Shown here piece after piece: positions 7,006 to 13,432 of a DNA stretch of 13,432 nucleotides. The stretch's first letter is position 1. The number at the start of each line of letters is the position of its first letter. The DNA is taken from the NCBI GenBank assembly GCA_027043985.1, contig JALUDQ010000116.1, forward strand, positions 1-13,432, read 5' to 3'. The position numbers and the translations under genes were made by a program. Source of the DNA: Desulfurococcales archaeon (GTDB taxonomy: Archaea; Thermoproteota; Thermoprotei_A; Sulfolobales; WANQ01). The notes beneath the pieces are model-generated. The model did no database searches. It saw nothing but the letters and a program-made list of their open reading frames with translations, and was not told the origin of the DNA.

Positions 7006-7818
7006 ATGCCGTCAACTAGCATTGATATTATTAGGGCTAGCGTCTTCTCAACATATGCTTGGCTTAAGAATAATAAATGGTTATTCTTCTCCATGCTTAT
7101 CTGGCCCTATTTGATGACCTTCTTAATATTAGCGTTAGGCATGGTTTACGGTAGTCTCGAAACGTATAGAGAGAGGTTGGGTATAAGTAATCCCGTGCTA
7201 TACATTCTTGCTAGTAGCGGTATCGTAATGTCCAGTTTGATGATAGTTGATGTTGTTGCAACATCTGCTCTATACCATAGATGGCTAGGTACCCTTCCCT
7301 ACCTATTATTAACGCCAACTAAGACGTATAAGGTGCTTATACTCGAACCAGTACCATCCGCTATACTCTCGAGTACTATGAGTATGTTAGCGATACTACC
7401 TGGCGCAGTATTCTTCGAGGGACTACTCGGTGCAGGTAAACTATTCCTAATCCTACTTGTAGTCTATCTCGGAATGCTCCCACTCATAGGATTATCTGTT
7501 ATAATAGCGTCTCTAACACTCGTTTTAAGAGAGGAGACCAATATAGCCTCCTTTCTAACACCATTAATATTATTGTTGAGTGGAGTATTCTATCCAATAC
7601 AAGTACTACCCACAATACTACAAGGAATGTCGAGAATATTTCCAACGCTCTATGTTGTACAAGCAGCTAAACTTACTGCAACATACACTATACCGGAAAT
7701 CAAGGCTCTCTTAGGCTTGATCTCCGCTCTAATAATACTAACACTAATTTACAATGGTACTGCTAGCCTTGCTCTCGGAACATCTGAGAGAATGGTTAAG
7801 AAGAGCGGGGTGATATGA
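7006..7818 (+). CDS. ABC-2 type permease, system 1, subunit A
   Basis: 270 residues with six hydrophobic segments (about 24-48, 62-85, 118-140, 144-170, 179-200 and 236-255) and the ABC-2 pattern of a conserved stretch before the last helices: SFLTPLILLLSGVFYPIQVLP (about 182-202) followed by a segment like IFPTLYVVQAAK. Half-size membrane partner of the ATPase upstream. The ATG lies 12 bases after the ATPase stop with AGAGG immediately before it. Its stop TGA overlaps the next gene's ATG, implying coupled translation and a heterodimeric channel with the second permease. Confidence 0.87.
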   Translation: MPSTSIDIIRASVFSTYAWLKNNKWLFFSMLIWPYLMTFLILALGMVYGSLETYRERLGISNPVLYILASSGIVMSSLMIVDVVATSALYHRWLGTLPYLLLTPTKTYKVLILEPVPSAILSSTMSMLAILPGAVFFEGLLGAGKLFLILLVVYLGMLPLIGLSVIIASLTLVLREETNIASFLTPLILLLSGVFYPIQVLPTILQGMSRIFPTLYVVQAAKLTATYTIPEIKALLGLISALIILTLIYNGTASLALGTSERMVKKSGVI

Positions 7819-8621
7819 TGAGAAATGATATTAGGATTAGGGCTATAATATGGTTACACTTCCTAAGACTATGGAGGTATAAGTTTAGTTTTCTAAACAA
7901 CATACTAACAACAATACTATGGCTGACTATCTTCGTGCTGGGAGCATTAATGTTCATACCGTCAAGTAAGTGGGGTGAGATGGCGCCCATAGCCTTGTGG
8001 GGTATAATAATGTGGCAGTTTTTATCATCTAGTGTATGGTATATTGGCGGGTGGACATGGTTCTTTATCTCTCAGGGACTAGTAGAAGAGCACTTATTAA
8101 CTAATACCAGCCCTGTCCCAGTCCTAGTTGGAAGAGCTATAACGGGGTTATCTGTAACTCTTGCTGCAAGCTTACTTGTAGCCCTAGTTTTCACTGGACT
8201 TGCTGGTGCTTCAGTCCTAATAGTATATAATCCGTTAATAGTACTCGTAGGCTTAGTACTGTTAGCTACAATGACGATATCATATGCGCTCCTATTATCG
8301 GCTGCATCTTTTAGAATAGGTATACCCGGCACGATTCTTGATATAGCCAACTTCATATCCTTCGTACTAGGAGGTTTGGCTGTCCCAATAGCCAATCTAC
8401 CCGAGCAGATAAGACCGATAGCTTTAGCAATACCCTATGCCCATCCAGCAGAAATAGTTAGATATGGTGTAAGAGGCCTAGAACCATACCTTGGACTAGC
8501 AAACGAGCTCATAATATCAACGATATTCGCTTTAGCCCTAGCTCTCTCAGCAAGAATAGTTTTCAAGAGGACAATGAAGTATATAAGAAAACACGGAGTA
8601 AAAGCCGTTGGAAGAATGTAG
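7815..8621 (+). CDS. ABC-2 type permease, system 1, subunit B
   Basis: 268 residues, six hydrophobic segments. The conserved ABC-2 region is GIPGTILDIANFISFVLGGLA-type (about 162-190) followed by AIPYAHPAEIVRYGVRG (about 205-221). The ATG at 7815 overlaps the preceding stop (ATGA), with GGGGTGAT as ribosome site; an ATG three bases later is also possible. It pairs with subunit A rather than duplicating it: sequences differ clearly in loops and ends. The C-terminus is basic (KRTMKYIRKHG), expected in the cytosol. Last gene of the first exporter operon; a gene-free, structure-rich stretch follows. Confidence 0.87.
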   Translation: MMRNDIRIRAIIWLHFLRLWRYKFSFLNNILTTILWLTIFVLGALMFIPSSKWGEMAPIALWGIIMWQFLSSSVWYIGGWTWFFISQGLVEEHLLTNTSPVPVLVGRAITGLSVTLAASLLVALVFTGLAGASVLIVYNPLIVLVGLVLLATMTISYALLLSAASFRIGIPGTILDIANFISFVLGGLAVPIANLPEQIRPIALAIPYAHPAEIVRYGVRGLEPYLGLANELIISTIFALALALSARIVFKRTMKYIRKHGVKAVGRM

Positions 8622-8663
8622 TAAACCCGTATAAGAGGAGAAATGATGAAAGGGTAGGTTTAG

Positions 8664-8685
8664 AGTCCCTTTTTGAAAAGGGACT
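8664..8685 (+). repeat. Perfect 10-bp inverted repeat
   Basis: AGTCCCTTTT (8664-8673) and AAAAGGGACT (8676-8685) are exact complements separated by TG. As RNA it would form an eight- to nine-pair hairpin with a small U/A loop. It lies 42 bases after the exporter 1 stop. It has no T-run after the stem, so it does not look like a standard terminator; a transcript-end, processing or protein-binding hairpin is possible. Confidence 0.6.
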
Positions 8686-8713
8686 ATGACAATCCACCCC
8701 GATGCTGATTAAA

Positions 8714-8720
8714 CTTATAC
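8714..8720 (+). promoter_or_regulatory. Possible TATA element for the RNA hairpin element or leader
   Basis: CTTATAC centred about 28 bases before G8745, where the two-tier hairpin starts. A second candidate is TTTTATAT (8737-8744), which would place the start inside the hairpin. Confidence 0.3.
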
Positions 8721-8744
8721 CCCTGTATCTTCTAGGTTTTATAT

Positions 8745-8802
8745 GGGACGCCTACTGCCGAGTAGTTCCTCGGCTGGATGAGGCGTCTGGTCACGACCCC
8801 CC
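8745..8802 (+). ncRNA. Two-tier hairpin element, possible small RNA or exporter leader
   Basis: GACGCCU (8747-8753) pairs exactly with AGGCGUC (8781-8787). Inside, GCCGAG (8757-8762) pairs exactly with CUCGGC (8769-8774) around a six-base loop UAGUUC. The internal loop is ACU opposite UGGAUG. A short hairpin (GGU/ACC around CACG, 8789-8798) and a run of six C follow. The C-run could pair with the GGGGAGG ribosome site at 8832-8838, a way to switch translation of what follows. GC content is far above that of the flanks. It matches no riboswitch family I recognise, and I could not form a kink-turn from it. It may belong to the second exporter's leader or be a separate RNA. Confidence 0.45.
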
Positions 8803-8846
8803 TGGCATACACCTTCTAGAAACTCTTATCTGGGGAGGAAAACTTA

Positions 8847-8882
8847 TTGTGTGATCGTTCTTGTCTACTATGGGGTATATGA
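8847..8882 (+). CDS. Possible 11-codon leader ORF coupled to the second exporter ATPase
   Basis: TTG 8847 is eight bases after a strong GGGGAGG (8832-8838), ideal spacing, and opens a frame of 11 codons (MCDRSCLLWGI) ending in TGA 8880-8882. That stop overlaps ATG 8879 of the ATPase frame as ATGA, the usual coupling arrangement. The good ribosome site is too far (22 bases or more) from any ATPase start to serve it directly, which is why the leader is considered. The two Cys and one Trp are not enough to name an attenuator. Short chance ORFs are common, so confidence is low. Confidence 0.25.
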   Translation: MCDRSCLLWGI

Positions 8883-9658
8883 GGGCTATGGGCAAGGTAG
8901 GTGATGGCTCGTTTATTGTAGAGGCTTTAGACTTGCATAAGAGTTATGGGAGTGTTAAGGCTCTAAACGGGTTGACTTTGAGGATAAGGTCTGGGGAAAT
9001 ATATGGTTTGCTTGGCCCTAATGGTGCTGGTAAGACTACTACTTTAAAGATATTAGCGGGGCTTTTGAGGCCTGATAAAGGGGTTGCAAGGATATGTGGC
9101 TATGATGTTGTTGGTGAGAGGGAGAAGGCTCTTGAGTGTATTGGGTATATTCCGGAGAACCCTTTGGTGTTTCAAAATCTTACTATTGAGGAATTTCTCG
9201 AGTTTATAGGCGCGTTGAGGGGTATTCCTAGAGGCGAGCTAGTCGAATCTATGAACTATTACTTGGAATATTTTGGCCTACATAGTAAGAGGGGAGAACT
9301 TATTGCATCGCTTTCAAGAGGTATGTTGCAGAAGGTTTTAGCAATAGCGTCCTTCATAGTAAAGCCCAAAGTACTATTATTAGATGAGCCTATGGCTGGT
9401 ATGGATCCAGAGTCTCAGCGATTATTTAAGGATGAAGTTAGAAGACTAACGAAGAAGGGTGCTACAGCTATTGTTTCAAGCCACTTACTCGACATGGTTG
9501 AACGGTTCTGTACAAGAGTTGGAATTATAAGTAATGGTGTATTGATTGCTGAGGGTAATTTAAATGAATTGAAGAAAAAGGCTTTTGGCGGTGGCGAAGC
9601 GTCTCTTGAGGAAGTATTTCTTAAACTAGTTGGAGAGGGAGTCGAGGAGAGTGCCTAA
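8879..9658 (+). CDS. ABC-2 type exporter ATPase (CcmA family), system 2
   Basis: 259 residues from ATG 8879; TTG 8861, ATG 8870 and ATG 8888 are also in frame, and similarity begins only at FIVEALDLHKSYG. Walker A GPNGAGKTT (46-54), signature LSRGM (145-149), Walker B VLLLDEPMAGMDP (165-177), switch His202. The C-terminus is short, ending ASLEEVFLKLVGEG as in the family, without the extra domain of the system 1 ATPase. Its stop overlaps the start of the following permease, so the two are translated together. It differs enough from the system 1 ATPase that this is not a recent local duplication. Substrate unknown. Confidence 0.9.
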   Translation: MRAMGKVGDGSFIVEALDLHKSYGSVKALNGLTLRIRSGEIYGLLGPNGAGKTTTLKILAGLLRPDKGVARICGYDVVGEREKALECIGYIPENPLVFQNLTIEEFLEFIGALRGIPRGELVESMNYYLEYFGLHSKRGELIASLSRGMLQKVLAIASFIVKPKVLLLDEPMAGMDPESQRLFKDEVRRLTKKGATAIVSSHLLDMVERFCTRVGIISNGVLIAEGNLNELKKKAFGGGEASLEEVFLKLVGEGVEESA

Positions 9659-11249
9659 GGCTACTGTTATAGCATTATATCTTGTTAAGAATTATGTGTG
9701 GAACCCCTTTGTGAAAAAGTATAGGTACTTATTTATAGGATTGATCATGCTCCTACTAGTATTTACGATAATAGTGTCTTTTAAGCCACGTGAAGTAGTA
9801 GAGGAGAGTATTGTAGGAAGTGTGAAGAACATTCTAGGAGAGCTAGGGCTAAGTCTTAGTGATATATCAGCTATACTAAGCCTAGTAGCCTTTCTAACCG
9901 TATATTACACAGTTGTTAAAGGTGGAATGTTTGTTGTCGTAGCAGAAGAAGCAGAATACGAAATACTATTGAGTCAACCCATTAGTCTTAGAAGCTATTT
10001 TGCTGGTAAATCTCTATCAATTGTCATGCAGTATACCTTGTATTCTATCCTATACATAACCGTTATACCTATTGTAGCAATATTTACGGGTGACGTGATT
10101 AAAGCAATAGTTGCCCCACTAATACTTGGTGTTAGCTTAGCGATTTTCCCCTTATCTAGGCTACTAGCGGATGTTGTGAGAGTAGCTTTAGCTAGCAGAA
10201 AAGGTTATGAGAGAATAATAGACTTGACCCTAACCTTATATGTCCTAATAGGCTTAATTGACACTGTTACCCGATGGTATCCTTCACCTATACTTACATG
10301 GATGTTTCAACCTACTTTCAATGCCATACTCTACTGCTTCTCTACTAGTGTTAGTATTTTGGGTATAGCTTATTGGATCCTATGGATAATTGTTATATTA
10401 GCTGGGCTTTCGGTTGCTATAACCTTCCTGGGGGGAGGAATATATCCGGAGAATATTAGACCTCTCTATCATATAGCTAAGGAGAAGCTTATATGGAGTA
10501 TGAGGCCTAGGAAGAAAATAGACTTGTGGAGCAGTAGTCCTGAGAAATCCTTGTTTAAGTACATTATAGGTGTTGAACTCTATAATAGCCAGCACGTATT
10601 GTTATCGATAGCATTAATGGCGTTGGGGGGTGTTGGAGCTTATTTTACCAGAATACTCTTCTTGAAGAATATGGATGTAGGGGATCTAGAATATATTACT
10701 ATGTTTATAACACCTTTCATAGTATCAATGATTGCTAGTGGTTTAGTAAACATACTGTTAGCTCAAGACCTAGCCTACCTCTGGATCTATAGAGTGTACT
10801 TGCGTGACCAGAAACCATATGCTAGGGTACTCTTACTCAAATATTATATTAACTTATTGGAAGCCTTCACCATGATAGGATTGATCAACGCCATATTGCT
10901 CGACAACTATATATTAATAGCGACACCTATAGTAGTTCTCCCATTAATCGTTATCACTGCACCCATAGTCTTAGCAGTAGCGTTGAGGTTTGCTTCCAGG
11001 AGAAGAGTTGTAAAGACAAGCGTTGTGGGACTATACGTTGTAGAAGACGTAGTAATGATGCTCTTATGGTCTCTCCTCACACTGTTCTTTATTGCAGACA
11101 CCTTTGCCTTCACAATAATATCATATAAGTTAACGTTAACCAGCATCATATACCTCTCGTTAATTAGCATTCTAGTAACCTACGTGATCCATAGAATAGG
11201 GCTAAAGCTTTTAACACGAATAATCACTTCAATGGATATTGCCGGGTAA
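9651..11249 (+). CDS. ABC-2 type permease, double length (about 12 helices), system 2
   Basis: 532 residues from GTG 9651, which overlaps the ATPase stop (9656-9658) and has GAGAGGGAG about nine bases upstream; an in-frame TTG at 9630 is less likely. About 12 hydrophobic segments can be counted: six in roughly the first 260 residues, a polar, basic cytosolic stretch (about 265-300, containing KEKLIWSMRPRKK), then six more. This looks like two six-helix permeases joined in one chain, so one gene may do the job done by two genes in system 1. No clear ABC-2 signature of the half-size kind is kept; assignment rests on topology, length and tight coupling to the ATPase. Confidence 0.75.
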   Translation: MPKATVIALYLVKNYVWNPFVKKYRYLFIGLIMLLLVFTIIVSFKPREVVEESIVGSVKNILGELGLSLSDISAILSLVAFLTVYYTVVKGGMFVVVAEEAEYEILLSQPISLRSYFAGKSLSIVMQYTLYSILYITVIPIVAIFTGDVIKAIVAPLILGVSLAIFPLSRLLADVVRVALASRKGYERIIDLTLTLYVLIGLIDTVTRWYPSPILTWMFQPTFNAILYCFSTSVSILGIAYWILWIIVILAGLSVAITFLGGGIYPENIRPLYHIAKEKLIWSMRPRKKIDLWSSSPEKSLFKYIIGVELYNSQHVLLSIALMALGGVGAYFTRILFLKNMDVGDLEYITMFITPFIVSMIASGLVNILLAQDLAYLWIYRVYLRDQKPYARVLLLKYYINLLEAFTMIGLINAILLDNYILIATPIVVLPLIVITAPIVLAVALRFASRRRVVKTSVVGLYVVEDVVMMLLWSLLTLFFIADTFAFTIISYKLTLTSIIYLSLISILVTYVIHRIGLKLLTRIITSMDIAG

Positions 11250-11321
11250 TTAGGAATAGTTTCAACAATCACAGCGTACTAAGAATATAAGACCACATAT
11301 TCCCCCATTATAGGGTACACC

Positions 11322-11330
11322 TTATTTATC
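11322..11330 (+). promoter_or_regulatory. Probable TATA element for the deacetylase operon
   Basis: TTATTTATC within the 142-base spacer after the permease; it predicts a start near 11352. An alternative, ATTATAGGG (11308-11316), would start near 11336 and give a longer leader. Confidence 0.4.
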
Positions 11331-11391
11331 TAAAACCTCTCTAAAACTAGTAGATAGAAGACTAATGGTCTCTCTGGAGAGGTAGAATATA

Positions 11392-12156
11392 TTGAGTCTT
11401 CAACCTAGTGGATACGAGTTTACTCTATTATTAAGCTTCGATTTTGACTCAGAGAGCGCTGAGGTATGGAAGGGTTCTGATCCAGTTGCTATTAGTAGGG
11501 GACGTTATGGTGCAAGAGTAGGTATTTGGAGAGTACTAGAACTATTAGATAAGTATGGGCTTAGAGTAACGTTCTTCGTGCCAGGCTGGGTTGCTGAGAA
11601 CTATCCACGTATTATCGCAGACATCACTAATAGGGGTCACGAGATAGCGGGCCACGGCTATATGCATGAGCGGTTTGATGAGCTACCACCAGGTGAGGAG
11701 CTACGTGTTATCGAGTTAATGGAACGGTATATTCAGAATGCTGTGGGTAGTAGGCCTCTTGGATTCCGTGCTCCATACTGGAGGTTTAGTCCACGTACTC
11801 TAAGTATTCTCGCTTCAAGAGGCTACGTCTACGATAGCAGCCTCATGGATTCAGACGACCCCTACACTATCAGATTAGACGATAATATTATCGTAGAGCT
11901 ACCAGTTGACTGGCGCCTCGATGATTGGCCCCTCTTAGAGATAGAGCGTTTAACTCCCCGCGAAGTACTAGGCATGTGGTTTGAGGAGATAGAATACGCT
12001 CATAAGAGGAAAGGATATCTATCACTAACCTTTCACCCCCAGTGTATTGGGCGTGGAGCTAGGATTAAAGTATTGGAAGAAGTAATTAAGGAGGCCTTAC
12101 GGCGGAAGGCCTGGATACCCCGTGCAATTGATGTTGCTAGAAAACTCTATTCTTAA
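11392..12156 (+). CDS. Polysaccharide deacetylase (NodB-homology domain) family protein
   Basis: 254 residues, single domain, no signal peptide, so probably cytosolic. Carbohydrate esterase 4 motifs in order: SFDFDSE (15-21; Asp17 as base, Asp19 as metal ligand), HGYMH (88-92; two metal His), RAPYWRFSP (126-134), the segment PVDWRLDD (171-178) and LTFHPQCIGR (212-221; His215). The metal triad and catalytic pair are intact, so activity on an N-acetyl group or a related amide is expected. The sequence is of the soluble, PuuE/peptidoglycan-deacetylase-like branch. Start TTG is eight bases after GAGAGGT. The phosphatidyltransferase gene follows after 12 bases, suggesting work on an N-acetyl-sugar-bearing lipid or glycan. 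Confidence 0.87.
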   Translation: MSLQPSGYEFTLLLSFDFDSESAEVWKGSDPVAISRGRYGARVGIWRVLELLDKYGLRVTFFVPGWVAENYPRIIADITNRGHEIAGHGYMHERFDELPPGEELRVIELMERYIQNAVGSRPLGFRAPYWRFSPRTLSILASRGYVYDSSLMDSDDPYTIRLDDNIIVELPVDWRLDDWPLLEIERLTPREVLGMWFEEIEYAHKRKGYLSLTFHPQCIGRGARIKVLEEVIKEALRRKAWIPRAIDVARKLYS

Positions 12157-12168
12157 AAGTGATGATTA

Positions 12169-12753
12169 TTGTTGTCTAGGTTGCGCTCAAGGATCTCAGT
12201 ATTCTTTGCGAGAGCAGTATTGTTTTTCAAGTTAAAGCCTGTTTATTACACGTTCTTAGGACTAGTATTTTCGTCCTTCTATTTCATAGCAATGTATTAT
12301 AGGCTCCTAATTCCTGCACTATTATTGCTGTTGTTATCGGGACTTATGGATGTATTGGATGGATTGTCCGCAAGACTCGTTTATATTCCAACACGTTTTG
12401 GAGCTTTTATAGATTCTGTAGTAGATAGAGTAGAGGATTCATTATATGTAATGGGCTTATTATTTATTGGTTTAAATGGTCTTCTAGTTCTTGTTGCATT
12501 AGCTCTAACATTGATAATACCCTATATGAGTGCTCGTGCACGGAGCGCAGGGCTTAATGTGGATAGGGAGACTAGTGTTATGGAGCGTTCTGATCGGATT
12601 ATATTTCTAACAATCATATTGCTAACATGTATGGTTATCTCAAACATTATTGTCTGCAACTACATGTTGATAATATATATTTTACTAGCCGTATACAACC
12701 TATTCTATAATATTGTATCCTATTGGCGGACAATTATTAATCGTTTAGAGTAA
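12169..12753 (+). CDS. CDP-alcohol phosphatidyltransferase (possibly archaetidylinositol phosphate synthase)
   Basis: 194 residues with about five or six hydrophobic segments. The full family motif is present: D61-x2-D64-G-x2-A-R-x8-G-x3-D82-x3-D86 (residues 61-86), the metal and CDP-binding site. Further on, ERSDRIIFL (139-147) fits the lipid synthases of this family. These enzymes make a phosphodiester lipid from CDP-archaeol and an alcohol; in archaea inositol phosphate, serine or glycerol phosphate are the known acceptors. The short N-terminus and ER-x-DR segment fit the archaetidylinositol-phosphate type best, but that is inference. Start TTG 12169 (or 12172) follows AAGTGATG, 12 bases after the deacetylase stop: same operon. 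Confidence 0.85.
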   Translation: MLSRLRSRISVFFARAVLFFKLKPVYYTFLGLVFSSFYFIAMYYRLLIPALLLLLLSGLMDVLDGLSARLVYIPTRFGAFIDSVVDRVEDSLYVMGLLFIGLNGLLVLVALALTLIIPYMSARARSAGLNVDRETSVMERSDRIIFLTIILLTCMVISNIIVCNYMLIIYILLAVYNLFYNIVSYWRTIINRLE

Positions 12754-12806
12754 CATTTAAACATCCTAACAATGTAAAATATATTCATAAGATAGAGTTA
12801 GGCACT

Positions 12807-12810
12807 GGAG
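12807..12810 (+). promoter_or_regulatory. Short-spaced Shine-Dalgarno site
   Basis: GGAG three bases before ATG 12814. A TATA-like AATATATTC lies at 12778-12786, which would start transcription near 12807, so the gene may have its own promoter and almost no leader. Confidence 0.35.
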
Positions 12811-12813
12811 ATA

Positions 12814-13432
12814 ATGACTACTAGAACGCGGCTACTCGCAATAATAGTAGTATTATTGCTCGGCTTAAGTGTGGTAACAAGTATTGCCAGCAGTATTATA
12901 GTCTACCCTATCATTGGAAGAGTCATAAGTATAAGTCCACCTATAATACTATCACCTAAAGCGAATGGTTCAAGTGTTGGGCCCAATGGAACGTCAGGTA
13001 CCGCTAAAATCGTTGCAACCAATAGTATTATTGATATTGTAAGAAATGGTGACTTCGCAACTGGTTTTGGTGCATGGTGGTATGCAGAATATGATGACGA
13101 TGGCAGTGCAGGTGGAGGCTACTTAAGGGGTTATTGGTTTAATGCTTCAGGATATAGGACTTGGGGCTTCGCCAGTCTCGCAGCAATAGGTGTTCCAGAT
13201 AGATTTTCTAGTAATAATACATTGTTCGAGAATGTATCTTATCCATGTAATAGTCTGCAATCAGCTAATCTCTCCTACGCTTACGCTATATACATGAGAT
13301 ATTATAACGCGATAATAGCATACGCCGTTATAACTATTGGCATATATCTGTTAAACTGGAGTAGCGGTAACGCACAATTACTCAATGCAACAACAATACT
13401 CGTACTATCAAATATTTCATGGACCCCAGTCA
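12814..13432 (+). CDS. Secreted or membrane-anchored, sequon-rich surface protein, N-terminal part
   Basis: Open from ATG 12814 to the window end (206 codons seen, no stop). N-terminus: basic MTTRTR then a hydrophobic segment 7-34 acting as signal peptide or anchor. The rest is rich in Asn, Ser, Gly, Tyr and Trp. Residues 78-120 (NGDFATGFGAWWYAEYDDDG and onward) resemble the first strand of a carbohydrate-binding, jelly-roll-like module, a weak resemblance. Nine N-x-S/T sequons occur (Asn 51, 58, 110, 134, 140, 152, 181, 191, 200), expected of an extracellular glycoprotein. A second hydrophobic patch (about 164-181) is probably a buried strand or helix. It lies 60 bases after the phosphatidyltransferase. 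I do not recognise a named family. Confidence 0.75.
   Translation, partial: MTTRTRLLAIIVVLLLGLSVVTSIASSIIVYPIIGRVISISPPIILSPKANGSSVGPNGTSGTAKIVATNSIIDIVRNGDFATGFGAWWYAEYDDDGSAGGGYLRGYWFNASGYRTWGFASLAAIGVPDRFSSNNTLFENVSYPCNSLQSANLSYAYAIYMRYYNAIIAYAVITIGIYLLNWSSGNAQLLNATTILVLSNISWTPV

Larger units (their letters stand above)
8629..8720 (+). ncRNA. Candidate C/D-box RNA
   Basis: Box C AUGAUGA (8643-8649, exact consensus) and box D CUGA (8705-8708, exact) are flanked by the complementary arms GTATAAG (8629-8635) and CTTATAC (8714-8720). A weak C' (AUGACAA, 8686-8692) leaves exactly 12 bases (8693-8704) before box D, the usual guide length. Against it: the C-to-D distance (55 bases) is long for archaeal guides, D' is only a TTGA, an internal perfect hairpin occupies the first guide region, and the two flanking arms could themselves be TATA elements. 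The guide target cannot be checked here. Confidence 0.3.

Noticed and set aside
8072..8395. 107-codon minus-strand open frame within permease B
   Set aside because: Antisense shadow of a well-supported membrane gene; no promoter or ribosome site was seen.
8664..8685. Bacterial-type intrinsic terminator
   Set aside because: The stem has no downstream T-run, and archaeal termination mainly uses T-runs without a hairpin.

Overview
The window reads as a stretch of a hyperthermophilic archaeal chromosome, most likely Thermoproteota (Crenarchaeota) of the Desulfurococcales type. This placement is an inference. It rests on frequent TTG and GTG starts, AGA/AGG arginine codons, archaeal TATA elements about 25 bp upstream of leaderless or short-leader genes, strong GGAGG-type Shine-Dalgarno sites inside operons, and the gene families present. 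No mobile element, CRISPR array, tRNA or rRNA was seen.

Layout. Positions 1-356 (minus) hold the start of an isoaspartyl peptidase/asparaginase. 560-1045 is a PspC-domain membrane protein. A TATA element at 1065 then leads into an untranslated, highly structured RNA (about 1096-1190) that carries a canonical kink-turn. It is followed by ribose-5-phosphate isomerase (rpiA, 1266-1970), a class III CoA-transferase (2033-3229), and two minus-strand genes: a small membrane protein (3236-3601) and an NCS2 purine permease (3639-4973). A Cas4/RecB-like protein with a damaged active site lies at 5071-5835.

Two ABC-2 exporters follow in tandem. The first (5977-8621) is an ATPase plus two separate six-helix permeases; a 13-bp inverted repeat lies just upstream of it. 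The second (8879-11249) is an ATPase plus one double-length permease of about 12 helices. Between them is a 239-base gene-free stretch rich in possible RNA structure: a candidate C/D-box RNA with a 10-bp inverted repeat, a two-tier hairpin element, and a possible 11-codon leader ORF whose stop overlaps an ATG of the second ATPase.

The right end (11392-13432) holds a polysaccharide deacetylase, a CDP-alcohol phosphatidyltransferase 12 bases behind it, and the start of a secreted or membrane-anchored protein very rich in N-glycosylation sequons. Together these suggest a cell-surface glycolipid or glycoprotein locus. The most novel-looking items are the kink-turn RNA, the RNA-rich spacer between the exporters, and the Cas4-like protein that keeps its Fe-S cysteines but lacks the catalytic Glu.
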